Part shown: one piece after another, positions 19,756 to 28,406 of the stretch
Position numbering within the stretch: position 1 is the stretch's first letter
Layout: each line of letters starts with the position of its first letter
Assembly (NCBI RefSeq): GCF_947495255.1
Contig: NZ_CANLYI010000011.1
Location: 1-64,000, forward strand
Direction: 5' to 3'
Origin: an uncultured Winogradskyella sp.
GTDB lineage: Bacteria; Bacteroidota; Bacteroidia; Flavobacteriales; Flavobacteriaceae
Length of the DNA: 64,000 nt
Made by a program: the position numbers and the translations under genes
Notes under the pieces: model-generated
Told to the model about the DNA's origin: nothing
Database searches by the model: none
Seen by the model: the letters and a program-made list of their open reading frames with translations, nothing else

Positions 19756-22191
19756 ATGAAAATTAATTACGCTTATATTGTTTTAATATTATTGTCGTTT
19801 AGTTTTCATGCTTACTCACAAAATTTTCCGCCTGAGATTACGATAATTGGTAATCAAATGTATTGTCAAGAGAGCTCTGTATCAATTGCGACGTCAGTTT
19901 CAATAACAGATCAAAACCCAGAGGACACAACGTTAACTGAGGTTTTTGTCCAAATTTCTGAAGGCTATGAAGTTGGTCAAGATAATATAAGTTTAGATGG
20001 TAGTCATCCTAATATATCTTCAAGTTGGAATGCAACTGAAGGTATATTAGTTCTTATAGGACCAGCTACTTTTGATGAATTTGAAGCCGCAATAGAAAGT
20101 ATAGTATTTCAGACTACTCAAACCGTATTTACACAAGATAGGCAGTTTTCTGTTAATTTAGGAAATGCCAATTTCCTACCTAGCACTGGTCATTATTATT
20201 TTTATGTTGCTGCAACTAGTATTACTTGGACGCAAGCCAGAGATGCTGCAGCTTCGCAAGATTATTTTGGTTTACAAGGCTATTTAGCTACCATAACAAC
20301 AGAAGAAGAATCCCAATTAGCAGGAGCACAAAGTGCAGGAGCTGGTTGGATTGGTGGTTCAGACGAAGAAATGGAAGGAACATGGAAATGGATGACAGGA
20401 CCAGAAGCCGGACAAGTTTTTTGGCAAGGTGTTTCAAATGGAAATGCGCCAAATGGTATGTTTGCTTTTTGGAACGCTAACGAGCCAAATAATTTTAATC
20501 AAGAGCATTATGCACATATAACAGATCCATCTATTGGTACTTTAGGTTCATGGAATGATTTAGGAAACACAGGTGATACTAATATAAATTCGCCATATCA
20601 TCCACAAGGCTATATTGTAGAATTTGGAGGTATGCCAAATGAACCTGAAATTAATTTATCTGCAAGTAGTAATTTAATTATGCCACGCGTAGCAAGTGAG
20701 AATATTACACTTTGTGGCGAAGGGCATTTTTCGCTTTTAGTTGAAACTAATGCTGCAGATGTATGGTGGTTTGAATCAGAAACATCAACAACACCTATCC
20801 ATTCAGGCTTAAGTTATGATGTAAATATAAATACTTCAACCAGCTTTTGGTTGGCACCAATTGTTCAGGGTTGTACAGCAAATTCCACAAGAACTCCTTT
20901 TACAATAACTATAAATCCAATACCTAACGTTTCTAGCATTACAATTACACAATGTGAGGACAGTGTAATGGACGGTATTTCAAATTTTAATTTAAGTGAT
21001 TACAATGATTCTATCGTTGTTAGCGGGTTAACTAATATCCAAGTTGAATTTTTTGAATCTATAGATTTAACAAACCTAATAAATGCAGAAAATTACACTA
21101 ACATTTCTAATAATCAAACAGTTTATGCGCTTGTAACAAATACAATTACTAACTGCAACAATACCGCAGAAGTTATTTTGTCTGTTAACACAGCTATTGC
21201 AAATACAGCAACCTTAAATGTTTGTGATGATTACGAAGAATCAGGTATTGTTAATTTCGATTTAACCTTAGCAGAAAGCCAGATTTTAAATGGCGAATCA
21301 TCTGATATTACAATTTTAGGTTATTATGATTCTTACAATAATGCTTTGCTTCAAATTAATGAATTAAATAACAACTATACTAATACAGAGCCTTACAATC
21401 AAACCATATTTGCTAGGTTAGAACAAAATGGCAGTTGTTATAGTATTGCCGATATAAATTTAGTTGTTGAGCATATTCCAGCTCTTTTAGAGGATGAAAC
21501 AGTATACTATTGTTTAAATAGTTTTCCGGAAACTATCTCTTTGTATGGAGGAATTGTAGATGACGTTCCAAACAACTACGCTTATTTATGGTCTACAGGA
21601 GAAACAACAATTTCTATCGATGTTAATGAAATAGGTACTTATGAAGTATTTGTTACAAAACCTTTAGGTTGTACTAATAAAAGAGCGATTACAGTATTAC
21701 AATCTAGTACAGCTAATGTTGAAACGGTTGATATTATAGATTTATCGGAGAATAATAGGATTTCTATAGTTGTGTCTGGCGATGGAGAATATCTGTATGC
21801 TTTAGATGACGAGAATGGTATTTATCAAGAATCCAGTACATTTAATGATGTGCCTGCAGGAATTCATGCCGTTTACGTTAAAGATATAAAAGCCAATTGT
21901 GGAATTATTTTAGAATATATTTCTGTTTTAGGGTTTCCAAAATTCTTTACTCCAAATGGAGATACAAATAACGATACTTGGCAGATAAAAGGGTTTGCTT
22001 CTGCTATTGATATTCCTGTTGTTGTAAATATCTTCAATCGATATGGTAAATTAATGGCGACTTTAAACTCACAAACTCAATCTTGGGATGGTACTCATAA
22101 TGGACAGCTTATGCCAACAGATGATTATTGGTTTATAGCTGAGTTAAATGATGGCAGAATGCATAAAGGTCATTTTACTTTAAAACGATAG
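19756..22191 (+). CDS. T9SS type B cargo with a C-type lectin domain
   Basis: 811 residues. Signal peptide to about 21 (HAYSQ). A cadherin-like/HYR-like start (about 25-130) is followed by a C-type lectin domain (about 135-295): HYYFYV, W...A...C-less loop, GYLATI, WIGG, EPNNF (EPN, mannose-type Ca site) and WNDL (WND). A Trp-containing Ig-like unit and two repeat units rich in FxLTxAxS follow, then a type B sorting domain (about 728-811): FTPNGDTNNDTW, FNRYGKLM, WDGTHNG, DDYWFIAEL, GHFTLKR. Secreted to the surface; likely binds sugar. The lectin domain has no Cys at all. Confidence 0.88.
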   Translation: MKINYAYIVLILLSFSFHAYSQNFPPEITIIGNQMYCQESSVSIATSVSITDQNPEDTTLTEVFVQISEGYEVGQDNISLDGSHPNISSSWNATEGILVLIGPATFDEFEAAIESIVFQTTQTVFTQDRQFSVNLGNANFLPSTGHYYFYVAATSITWTQARDAAASQDYFGLQGYLATITTEEESQLAGAQSAGAGWIGGSDEEMEGTWKWMTGPEAGQVFWQGVSNGNAPNGMFAFWNANEPNNFNQEHYAHITDPSIGTLGSWNDLGNTGDTNINSPYHPQGYIVEFGGMPNEPEINLSASSNLIMPRVASENITLCGEGHFSLLVETNAADVWWFESETSTTPIHSGLSYDVNINTSTSFWLAPIVQGCTANSTRTPFTITINPIPNVSSITITQCEDSVMDGISNFNLSDYNDSIVVSGLTNIQVEFFESIDLTNLINAENYTNISNNQTVYALVTNTITNCNNTAEVILSVNTAIANTATLNVCDDYEESGIVNFDLTLAESQILNGESSDITILGYYDSYNNALLQINELNNNYTNTEPYNQTIFARLEQNGSCYSIADINLVVEHIPALLEDETVYYCLNSFPETISLYGGIVDDVPNNYAYLWSTGETTISIDVNEIGTYEVFVTKPLGCTNKRAITVLQSSTANVETVDIIDLSENNRISIVVSGDGEYLYALDDENGIYQESSTFNDVPAGIHAVYVKDIKANCGIILEYISVLGFPKFFTPNGDTNNDTWQIKGFASAIDIPVVVNIFNRYGKLMATLNSQTQSWDGTHNGQLMPTDDYWFIAELNDGRMHKGHFTLKR

Positions 22192-22277
22192 TTGAAATAA
22201 TTCTAGGAAATTTCACACGATTTCTTAATTTAGTACGTTTTAAGATAAATCATCAATCTTCAGTCAATCAATTCATT

Positions 22278-25055
22278 ATGCGTAAACTATTTTTAGTTTT
22301 TACTCTGCTATTTGCAATACATTCATTTTCTCAAGAAAAATCATTCGAAATTACCGGAATTCTTAAAGCTGAAGATACAACCAGTCCTTTAGAATCTGCT
22401 ACCGTTTTTGTGGAGCGTATAAAGGACAGTACAATTGTATCTTATACGATATCGGATAAAGATGGAAAATTTAAAATTGAAAGTTCAACCTACGATAAAG
22501 CCCTTAATTTCTATGTCTCTTATGTGGGTTATGGTACCTATTTTAAAAAACTAATTATTGATAAAAATAAGATTGACTTAAAAACAATTTCATTAAAATT
22601 AGAAAATCAGTTAGGAGAGGTTTTTATAAAATCTACAGCGCCTATTACTATTAAAAAGGACACTTTAGAGTTTAATGTAAAATCTTTTAAGACAAAAAAG
22701 GATGCCAATGTTGAAGATTTATTAAAGCAATTACCAGGAGTAGAAGTCGATGAAGAAGGCAACATTAAAGTAAATGGCAAACCTGTAAATAAAATATTAG
22801 TTAATGGAAAACCCTTTTTTGGTGATGACCCAACAATTACAACTAAAAATTTAACCAAAGATATTATTGAAAAAATCCAGGTTGTTGATACAAAAACAAA
22901 GTCTGAAGCTTTTACAGGTGAAGAAGGGGATAAGGAGAATAAAACCATCAATTTAACTATTAAAGAAGAAAATAATAAAGGTGTTTTTGGCAGAGTAGCT
23001 GCTGGTGCAGGAACAGATGAACGTTATGAGTTTTCTGGTATGGTTAATCTATTTGATAATGACAGACGCGTTAGTGTTTTGGTAGGAGGAAATAATACAA
23101 ACTCTCCTGGTTTTAGTTTTGGGGAGATTTCTAAAATGTTTGGTACTGGAGGCGGAATCAGTTTTAATAGTAATGGTTCATTTGCAATTGGTGGACGTTC
23201 TTTTGGAGGAGGTCAAGGTATTACTACATCGCAAAATGCAGGAGTGAACTATGCAGATGTTATAGGTGAAAATACAGATGTTGCAGCAGATTATTTTTTT
23301 ACGTCTAGTGAATCTGAAAATGAATCATCATCTCAAAGAGAAACTATTTTATCCGATTCTAGGTTTTTTACTAATTCGAACTCTAGATCAAATAATGAAA
23401 CAGATAATCATTCCTTTAATTTAGAATTTGAAATTGAAACAGATTCTACATTTCAAATAAGTATAGAACCTTCCTTTAGTTATTCAAAATCTAGAACAAC
23501 CTATTATAGTGATGAGGAAACTTTAGATGAAGATTTTTTGCTAACTAATCAATCTGAGGTAAACTCTGATGTAGAAAGTTATGCTAAACAGTTTTCAAAT
23601 ATGTTTTCATTAACAAAACGATTTGGGAGTAAAGGTGGCTATTTAAAATTTGAATTAGAGACACGTGTTAATGATCAAGAAAATGATGACTTTTTAAATT
23701 CTAACACGGAATTTTTTGGGACTTCTCCAGAAACTATAGACCGAAATCAGTTTACAGATGGAGATAAACATAGTTTTGCGGTTTCCACAGAAATTTCATA
23801 CCGATTCCCATTAATAGCAAAAAAAATGTTTTTGAATTTAGAATATGAATATGCTAAGGACAAAAATTACAATATTGAGAGTACTTTCGATTTTAATGAT
23901 TTAACTCAAGACTTTACAGATTTTAGCACAGACTTAAGTACCGATTTTGAGTATACAGATTCTAGAAGTATCCCAACAATAGGAATTAATTATAGAGATA
24001 AAAAATTATCTACTAATTTTAAAATAGGATATAATATACGGACTTTACAAAATGAAGATTTATTAAGACCACAATTTAATGTAGAGCGACAGTTTAAAAA
24101 TTTTGAAGCCAATTATAGGTTTAATTATAGATTTAGTCCTAAAGCATCTGTTTACGCCAATTATAGACTTAGTAATAATCCACCTGGCTTAAGACAGTTG
24201 CAAGCTTTTGAAGATGTTTCGGATCCTTTAAATACTGTAATTGGTAATCCTAATTTAGAGCCTGCTAATGGTCATAGTTTTTATGCTGGCTATAATGCAT
24301 TCGACTGGCAAAAAGGGTCTGGTTTCTATGGTAACGTAAACGGTAGATTTACAAATAATCAAGTGGTTTCTAAAACAGTTGTGGATCCAGAAACGTTAAA
24401 GAGAACCACGACTTACGAAAATGTAGATGGGAATTATAATTATGGTATTTCTGGTAATTATACCAAGGATATAAAGTTGGATACTTTAAGAAGAATAAAG
24501 TTGAAATTGAGAACACGTTATAGTTATTCTGAACGTATTAATTTTAATAATGATGTAAAATATGCAAGTCAGGTGCAAAGTATTTCACCAAGACTTGGCG
24601 CAGATTTTATTTGGGATAAGGTTATGGAATTTAAACCTTATTATCAATTGAGCTATACTATTAATGCTTATGATATTGTAGCATTTGAAGATAGGGAATT
24701 TACAAGTCATACAGCAGGTTTAAGAACAGCAACTTTTTTGCCTAAGAATTTTGAATGGCGAAATGATATTAACTTTAATTACAATCCTAATGTAGCGGAT
24801 GGTTTTCAGAAAAGCGCATGGTTTTGGAATTCTACATTAGCTTACAGCTTGTTTAAAGACAAAGCTTTGTTAACTTTAAAAGTGTATGATTTATTAAATC
24901 AGAATACTAATGCGAGACGCGTTGCGACGCAAGATTACATAGAAGACAGTCAAAGTACTGTTTTAAGGCAGTATTTTATGCTAAGCTTAAGTTACAAGTT
25001 TAATAGTTTAGGAAGTAAAGGAGAAACTAGTGATGATGTTTTCTTTTTTGATTAA
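22278..25055 (+). CDS. Outer-membrane beta-barrel protein, TonB-receptor-like
   Basis: 925 residues. Signal peptide to about 18 (HSFSQ). A carboxypeptidase-regulatory-like domain (about 22-110) precedes a plug-like segment (about 140-205: VEDLLKQLPGVEV, VNGKPVNKILVNGKPFFGDD). A long barrel of alternating strands follows, ending LSYKF. This is the Bacteroidetes 'outer membrane beta-barrel family protein' type, related to SusC/TonB-dependent receptors. No TonB box is obvious. Substrate unknown. It converges with the TPM gene, with 29 bp between the stops. Confidence 0.82.
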   Translation: MRKLFLVFTLLFAIHSFSQEKSFEITGILKAEDTTSPLESATVFVERIKDSTIVSYTISDKDGKFKIESSTYDKALNFYVSYVGYGTYFKKLIIDKNKIDLKTISLKLENQLGEVFIKSTAPITIKKDTLEFNVKSFKTKKDANVEDLLKQLPGVEVDEEGNIKVNGKPVNKILVNGKPFFGDDPTITTKNLTKDIIEKIQVVDTKTKSEAFTGEEGDKENKTINLTIKEENNKGVFGRVAAGAGTDERYEFSGMVNLFDNDRRVSVLVGGNNTNSPGFSFGEISKMFGTGGGISFNSNGSFAIGGRSFGGGQGITTSQNAGVNYADVIGENTDVAADYFFTSSESENESSSQRETILSDSRFFTNSNSRSNNETDNHSFNLEFEIETDSTFQISIEPSFSYSKSRTTYYSDEETLDEDFLLTNQSEVNSDVESYAKQFSNMFSLTKRFGSKGGYLKFELETRVNDQENDDFLNSNTEFFGTSPETIDRNQFTDGDKHSFAVSTEISYRFPLIAKKMFLNLEYEYAKDKNYNIESTFDFNDLTQDFTDFSTDLSTDFEYTDSRSIPTIGINYRDKKLSTNFKIGYNIRTLQNEDLLRPQFNVERQFKNFEANYRFNYRFSPKASVYANYRLSNNPPGLRQLQAFEDVSDPLNTVIGNPNLEPANGHSFYAGYNAFDWQKGSGFYGNVNGRFTNNQVVSKTVVDPETLKRTTTYENVDGNYNYGISGNYTKDIKLDTLRRIKLKLRTRYSYSERINFNNDVKYASQVQSISPRLGADFIWDKVMEFKPYYQLSYTINAYDIVAFEDREFTSHTAGLRTATFLPKNFEWRNDINFNYNPNVADGFQKSAWFWNSTLAYSLFKDKALLTLKVYDLLNQNTNARRVATQDYIEDSQSTVLRQYFMLSLSYKFNSLGSKGETSDDVFFFD

Positions 25056-25084
25056 GGGATTGTGATATGAATGGTTAAGAATAA

Positions 25085-25915
25085 CTACCAACTTCCGCCA
25101 GCACCTCCACCAGAGAAACCGCCTCCACCGCCAAAGCCTCCTCCTCCGAAGCTTCCGCCTCCAGAGCTGCCACCAAATCCGCCTCCAAAACCACCAGTAG
25201 AAGAACCACCAGAATAGCTTCCTCGTCCCATATTACTAAGAATAATAGCTTCGAGAATACTTCTGCTATCTGAACGATTTCCTCGGTTTCCGCCATTTCC
25301 TCCACCTCGAGTTTTAGAAATAGCTATAACGAATATGATAAATATGATGAATAAAAAGATAATGACTTCAAAAGGAATGCCACTACTAGATTCTTTGGTT
25401 CGATTGTTTTTGTAGGCACCACTTAATACAGCAATAATAGCATCTGTACCTTTATCTAAACCACTATAATAATCACCTCTTTTAAATTCTGGGATGATGA
25501 CATTTCTTGTTAGTTCTCCAACAATACCAGCTGTTAATCTATCTTCTACACCGTAACCAGGAGAAATCCAAATGTCACGGTCATTTATAGCTAGCAAAAT
25601 AAAAACACCATTGTCTTCTTCAGTTTGACCAATTCCCCATTTTTGTCCCCATTTTGGAGTTAATAATCCAATATTTTCTCCTTTAGTTGTTGGGATAATT
25701 ACTACTATGACTTCTGTAGAAGTACTATCACTATAATGTCTTAATTTTTGAGTTAATGCATTAAATTGATATTGCTGTAATGTACCTGTACTGTCAATAA
25801 CAGGTGGAATATATTTTGGTTTATTAGGTATGTTGTATTGCGCATTTACAGTAAAAAATAATCCTGCAAAAATGCTTAATATGGTAGTTAAAAATAGATT
25901 CTTGAAGTTATACAT
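25085..25915 (-). CDS. TPM-domain (YgcG-like) membrane protein with Gly-rich tail
   Basis: 276 residues. Signal peptide to about 25 (NAQ), TPM domain about 33-175 (DSTGTL...STEVIVVIIPTTKGENI...NDRDIWISPGYGVEDRLTAG), one TM helix about 184-203, then ~70 residues that are mostly Gly and Ser and end GGGAGGSW. The TPM fold occurs in thylakoid and bacterial proteins with weak phosphatase activity or a role in membrane-protein repair. Its start codon overlaps the stop of the upstream TPM gene (TAATG), implying translational coupling. Confidence 0.85.
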   Translation of the reverse strand: MYNFKNLFLTTILSIFAGLFFTVNAQYNIPNKPKYIPPVIDSTGTLQQYQFNALTQKLRHYSDSTSTEVIVVIIPTTKGENIGLLTPKWGQKWGIGQTEEDNGVFILLAINDRDIWISPGYGVEDRLTAGIVGELTRNVIIPEFKRGDYYSGLDKGTDAIIAVLSGAYKNNRTKESSSGIPFEVIIFLFIIFIIFVIAISKTRGGGNGGNRGNRSDSRSILEAIILSNMGRGSYSGGSSTGGFGGGFGGSSGGGSFGGGGFGGGGGFSGGGAGGSW

Positions 25916-26352
25916 TAGCCTTTAGAGATTGTATTATCAAGTTCATTAGTGTCTCCATACTTCCAAGGGAAATGAGTAGAGAGTTCTTTTCCTGCTTTGT
26001 CAATACCTTCAATCAAACCTTCTGCAAAGTTTCCAGTTTTAAAATGTGATGTAATGATGTCTCTCGTAGAATTCCAAAAATTTTCATCCACAACGTCATT
26101 AATACCTTTGTCTCCATAGATAACAAATGATTTGTTTTCTACAGCAACATATATTAATACGCCATTTTGTTGTTTGGTGTTATCCATTTTGAGGTAATGA
26201 AAAATTTCCATTGTATGCTCAAAAATATCAGTTGTGCAATTCTTTTCTATATGTACACGGATTTCACCAGACGTGCTTTTTTCGGCATTACGTATAGCTT
26301 CAACGATTCTCTCTTCGTCTTTAGAACTAAGAAAATCTTCAAGTTTAGACAT
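25915..26352 (-). CDS. TPM-domain protein (short, soluble)
   Basis: 145 residues without signal peptide. TPM domain pattern: AIRNAEKSTSGEIRVHIEK, GVLIYVAVENKSFVIYGDKGIND, HFKTGNFAEGLIEGIDKAG. It lies between lemA and the Gly-rich TPM gene. LemA plus one or two TPM genes is a recurring set in Bacteroidetes, so the products probably act together at the inner membrane; the biochemical role is not known. Confidence 0.85.
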   Translation of the reverse strand: MSKLEDFLSSKDEERIVEAIRNAEKSTSGEIRVHIEKNCTTDIFEHTMEIFHYLKMDNTKQQNGVLIYVAVENKSFVIYGDKGINDVVDENFWNSTRDIITSHFKTGNFAEGLIEGIDKAGKELSTHFPWKYGDTNELDNTISKG

Positions 26353-26360
26353 CTTAAATT

Positions 26361-26960
26361 TTATTTAAAATCGAATTCGACATCCACTGGTTTTTCAGCA
26401 CCTGCTTCTGCATCAAAATATGGCTTCTCATCAAAATTTAAAAAACCTGCGAGTATACTATTTGGAAATGTATTAACATGAATGTTATAAGGCTTTATCT
26501 TTTCGTTATAACGTGTTCTTGCAGTTTGAATAGTGTTTTCTGTACTCGTTAATTCATCTTGAAGCTTTAAGAAATTCTGATTTGTTTTTAAATCAGGATA
26601 CTTCTCTACAGTAACAAGTAATCTAGATAACGCACTACTTAAACCACCCTGTGCTTGGTTGAAAGCTTTTAATTGTTCTGGCGTAATATTAGAAGGGTCA
26701 ATTGTTGTTTTTGTAGCTTCAGAACGCGCTTTAATTACAGCTTCTAAAGTTCCTTTTTCAAAATCTGCAGCACCTTGTACCGTTTTAACTAAATTACCAA
26801 TAAGGTCATTACGTCTTTGGTAAGAGGTTTGTACATTTCCCCATGCTTCTTTTACATTTTCATTTAATGTAACAGCATCATTATTAAAGTTTTTTCCCCA
26901 AGAATATAGTGCAAATCCTAGAAGTCCAATTATAATTACAGGAATTAGCCATTTTTTCAT
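26361..26960 (-). CDS. lemA: LemA-family membrane protein
   Basis: 199 residues. One N-terminal TM helix (about 3-22), then a helical bundle with family segments NVQTSYQRRNDLIGNLVKTV, GTLEAVIKARSEA, NQNFLKLQDELTSTENTI and YNEKIKPYN...FPNSILAGFLNF. LemA proteins are inner-membrane anchored; no enzymatic function is established. First of three coupled genes with the two TPM genes. Confidence 0.92.
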   Translation of the reverse strand: MKKWLIPVIIIGLLGFALYSWGKNFNNDAVTLNENVKEAWGNVQTSYQRRNDLIGNLVKTVQGAADFEKGTLEAVIKARSEATKTTIDPSNITPEQLKAFNQAQGGLSSALSRLLVTVEKYPDLKTNQNFLKLQDELTSTENTIQTARTRYNEKIKPYNIHVNTFPNSILAGFLNFDEKPYFDAEAGAEKPVDVEFDFK

Positions 26961-26972
26961 AATAGTTTAGTT

Positions 26973-27302
26973 TTAAAGTTGAGTTTTAATTTTATTTAGT
27001 TGTGCTTTTATGCCTTCAAGCTTTTCAATGATATCAAATTTATCTAGAGCTTGTTTCTTTTCTTCTTTAAGATGCGTTTTTGCACCTTCAAGTGTAAATC
27101 CTCTTTCTTTTACCAAGTGGTAAATAAATTTTAGATTCTTTATGTCTTCTGGTGTGAATTTTCGATTGCCTTTAGCATTCTTCTTCGGCTTTAATACATC
27201 AAATTCTTTTTCCCAAAATCTAATTAATGATGCATTAACTTTAAAAGCCTTGGCGACTTCACCAATTCCGTAATATCGTTTCTCTGGTAATTCTATGTGC
27301 AT
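26973..27302 (-). CDS. MerR-family transcriptional regulator
   Basis: 109 residues. Winged helix-turn-helix at the N-terminus (YYGIGEVAKAFKVNASLIRFWEKEF, about 10-34) with the wing GNRKFTPEDI, then a coiled-coil-like dimerisation helix. There is no C-terminal ligand domain or Cys cluster, so the inducer is not predictable. It sits 1 bp behind the M23 peptidase stop and 12 bp before lemA, a tight operon. It may control the operon. Confidence 0.9.
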   Translation of the reverse strand: MHIELPEKRYYGIGEVAKAFKVNASLIRFWEKEFDVLKPKKNAKGNRKFTPEDIKNLKFIYHLVKERGFTLEGAKTHLKEEKKQALDKFDIIEKLEGIKAQLNKIKTQL

Positions 27303-27303
27303 C

Positions 27304-28275
27304 TTAATCTAAAGATTGGTTTTCTAATGACGCTTTTTTAAGCAATATATCGTATTCTTCAGCAGATAAGTTACCGTAGTAAAAGTTGATTGGGTTAATA
27401 CGTTCACCATCTTTAAAAACTTCGTAATGTAAGTGAGGAGCTTCAGAACGTCCTGTACTACCTACAAAACCTATTAAATCGCCACGTTTTACACGTTGAT
27501 TAACTTTTACATTATACTTGTACATGTGTGCATATAAAGAAACATAACCATAACCATGGTCTATTCTAATATGGTTTCCGTAACCTGTAGAATTATTATC
27601 TGCTCGTTTAATAATTCCATTTCCAGAAGCATAAATTGGTGTGCCTCTTGGTGCTGTAAAATCCATACCAAAATGAAATTTTCTAACCTTAGTAAAAGGG
27701 TCAGTTCTATAACCATAACCAGATGCCATACGTGTTAGGTTAACATTGTTAATAGGTTGTATAGCTGGTATCGCTTCTAAAAATTTTTCTTTGTCTTCTG
27801 CTAGTTTTGCAATTTCATCTAAAGATTTGGACTGCACAACAATTGCTTTTTCTAAAATATCTAGGCGTTTATTGCTTTCTGCAATTAATTGCGAATTGTT
27901 ATAGCCTTCGTATTTTTTATAACGGTTAATACCTCCAAATCCTGCTCGTCGTTGTTCAGTTGGAATCGGATTTGCTTCAAAATAAAGTCTGTAAATAGCA
28001 TTGTCACGTTCTTCAACATTTTCTAATGCAGCAAATGCATCATCGGTACGTTTGTTTAATAATTCAAATTGCAATTCCATATTTTGCAATTCTCTTGCCA
28101 TTTGTCGCTCTTTAGGAGACTCTATATATTGACTTGCAATAAAGAATGACAAAAAACCAAAAAGTGCTGCAGCAGTTAAAAATACCATTGCATACTTAAA
28201 AGTTGTTCTTTTCTTACGCTTTATTTTGCGGTAAGAAAGGGTTTCAGAATCATAATAATATTTTACTTTAGCCAT
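27304..28275 (-). CDS. M23-family peptidoglycan endopeptidase
   Basis: 323 residues from the ATG at 28275 (MAKVKYYYDSETLSYRK). A TTG-initiated extension of 15 codons exists but is unlikely. One TM helix near the N-terminus, a coiled coil (about 60-150), then a LytM/M23 domain with the zinc ligands HFGMD and HLHYE and the LYAHM motif all intact. It therefore looks catalytically active, cutting peptide crosslinks in the periplasm. First gene of the operon with merR, lemA and the TPM genes, divergent from alaS. Confidence 0.9.
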   Translation of the reverse strand: MAKVKYYYDSETLSYRKIKRKKRTTFKYAMVFLTAAALFGFLSFFIASQYIESPKERQMARELQNMELQFELLNKRTDDAFAALENVEERDNAIYRLYFEANPIPTEQRRAGFGGINRYKKYEGYNNSQLIAESNKRLDILEKAIVVQSKSLDEIAKLAEDKEKFLEAIPAIQPINNVNLTRMASGYGYRTDPFTKVRKFHFGMDFTAPRGTPIYASGNGIIKRADNNSTGYGNHIRIDHGYGYVSLYAHMYKYNVKVNQRVKRGDLIGFVGSTGRSEAPHLHYEVFKDGERINPINFYYGNLSAEEYDILLKKASLENQSLD

Positions 28276-28406
28276 GTTTGAATTTATACTATTTTTGCAG
28301 TTAATAAGCGCGCAAAGCAAGCATCTTATATTAGCGTAACGTTCAAATATAAAAAAATGTTTTTCATTTACGCTAATTAATTAAAAACAAGCTCTAATTT
28401 AAATAT

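Noticed and set aside
25075..25305. 76-codon ORF at the end of the TPM gene
   Set aside because: Frame-shifted reading of the Gly/Ser-rich tail on the same strand; low-complexity Glu/Val/Ala output only.
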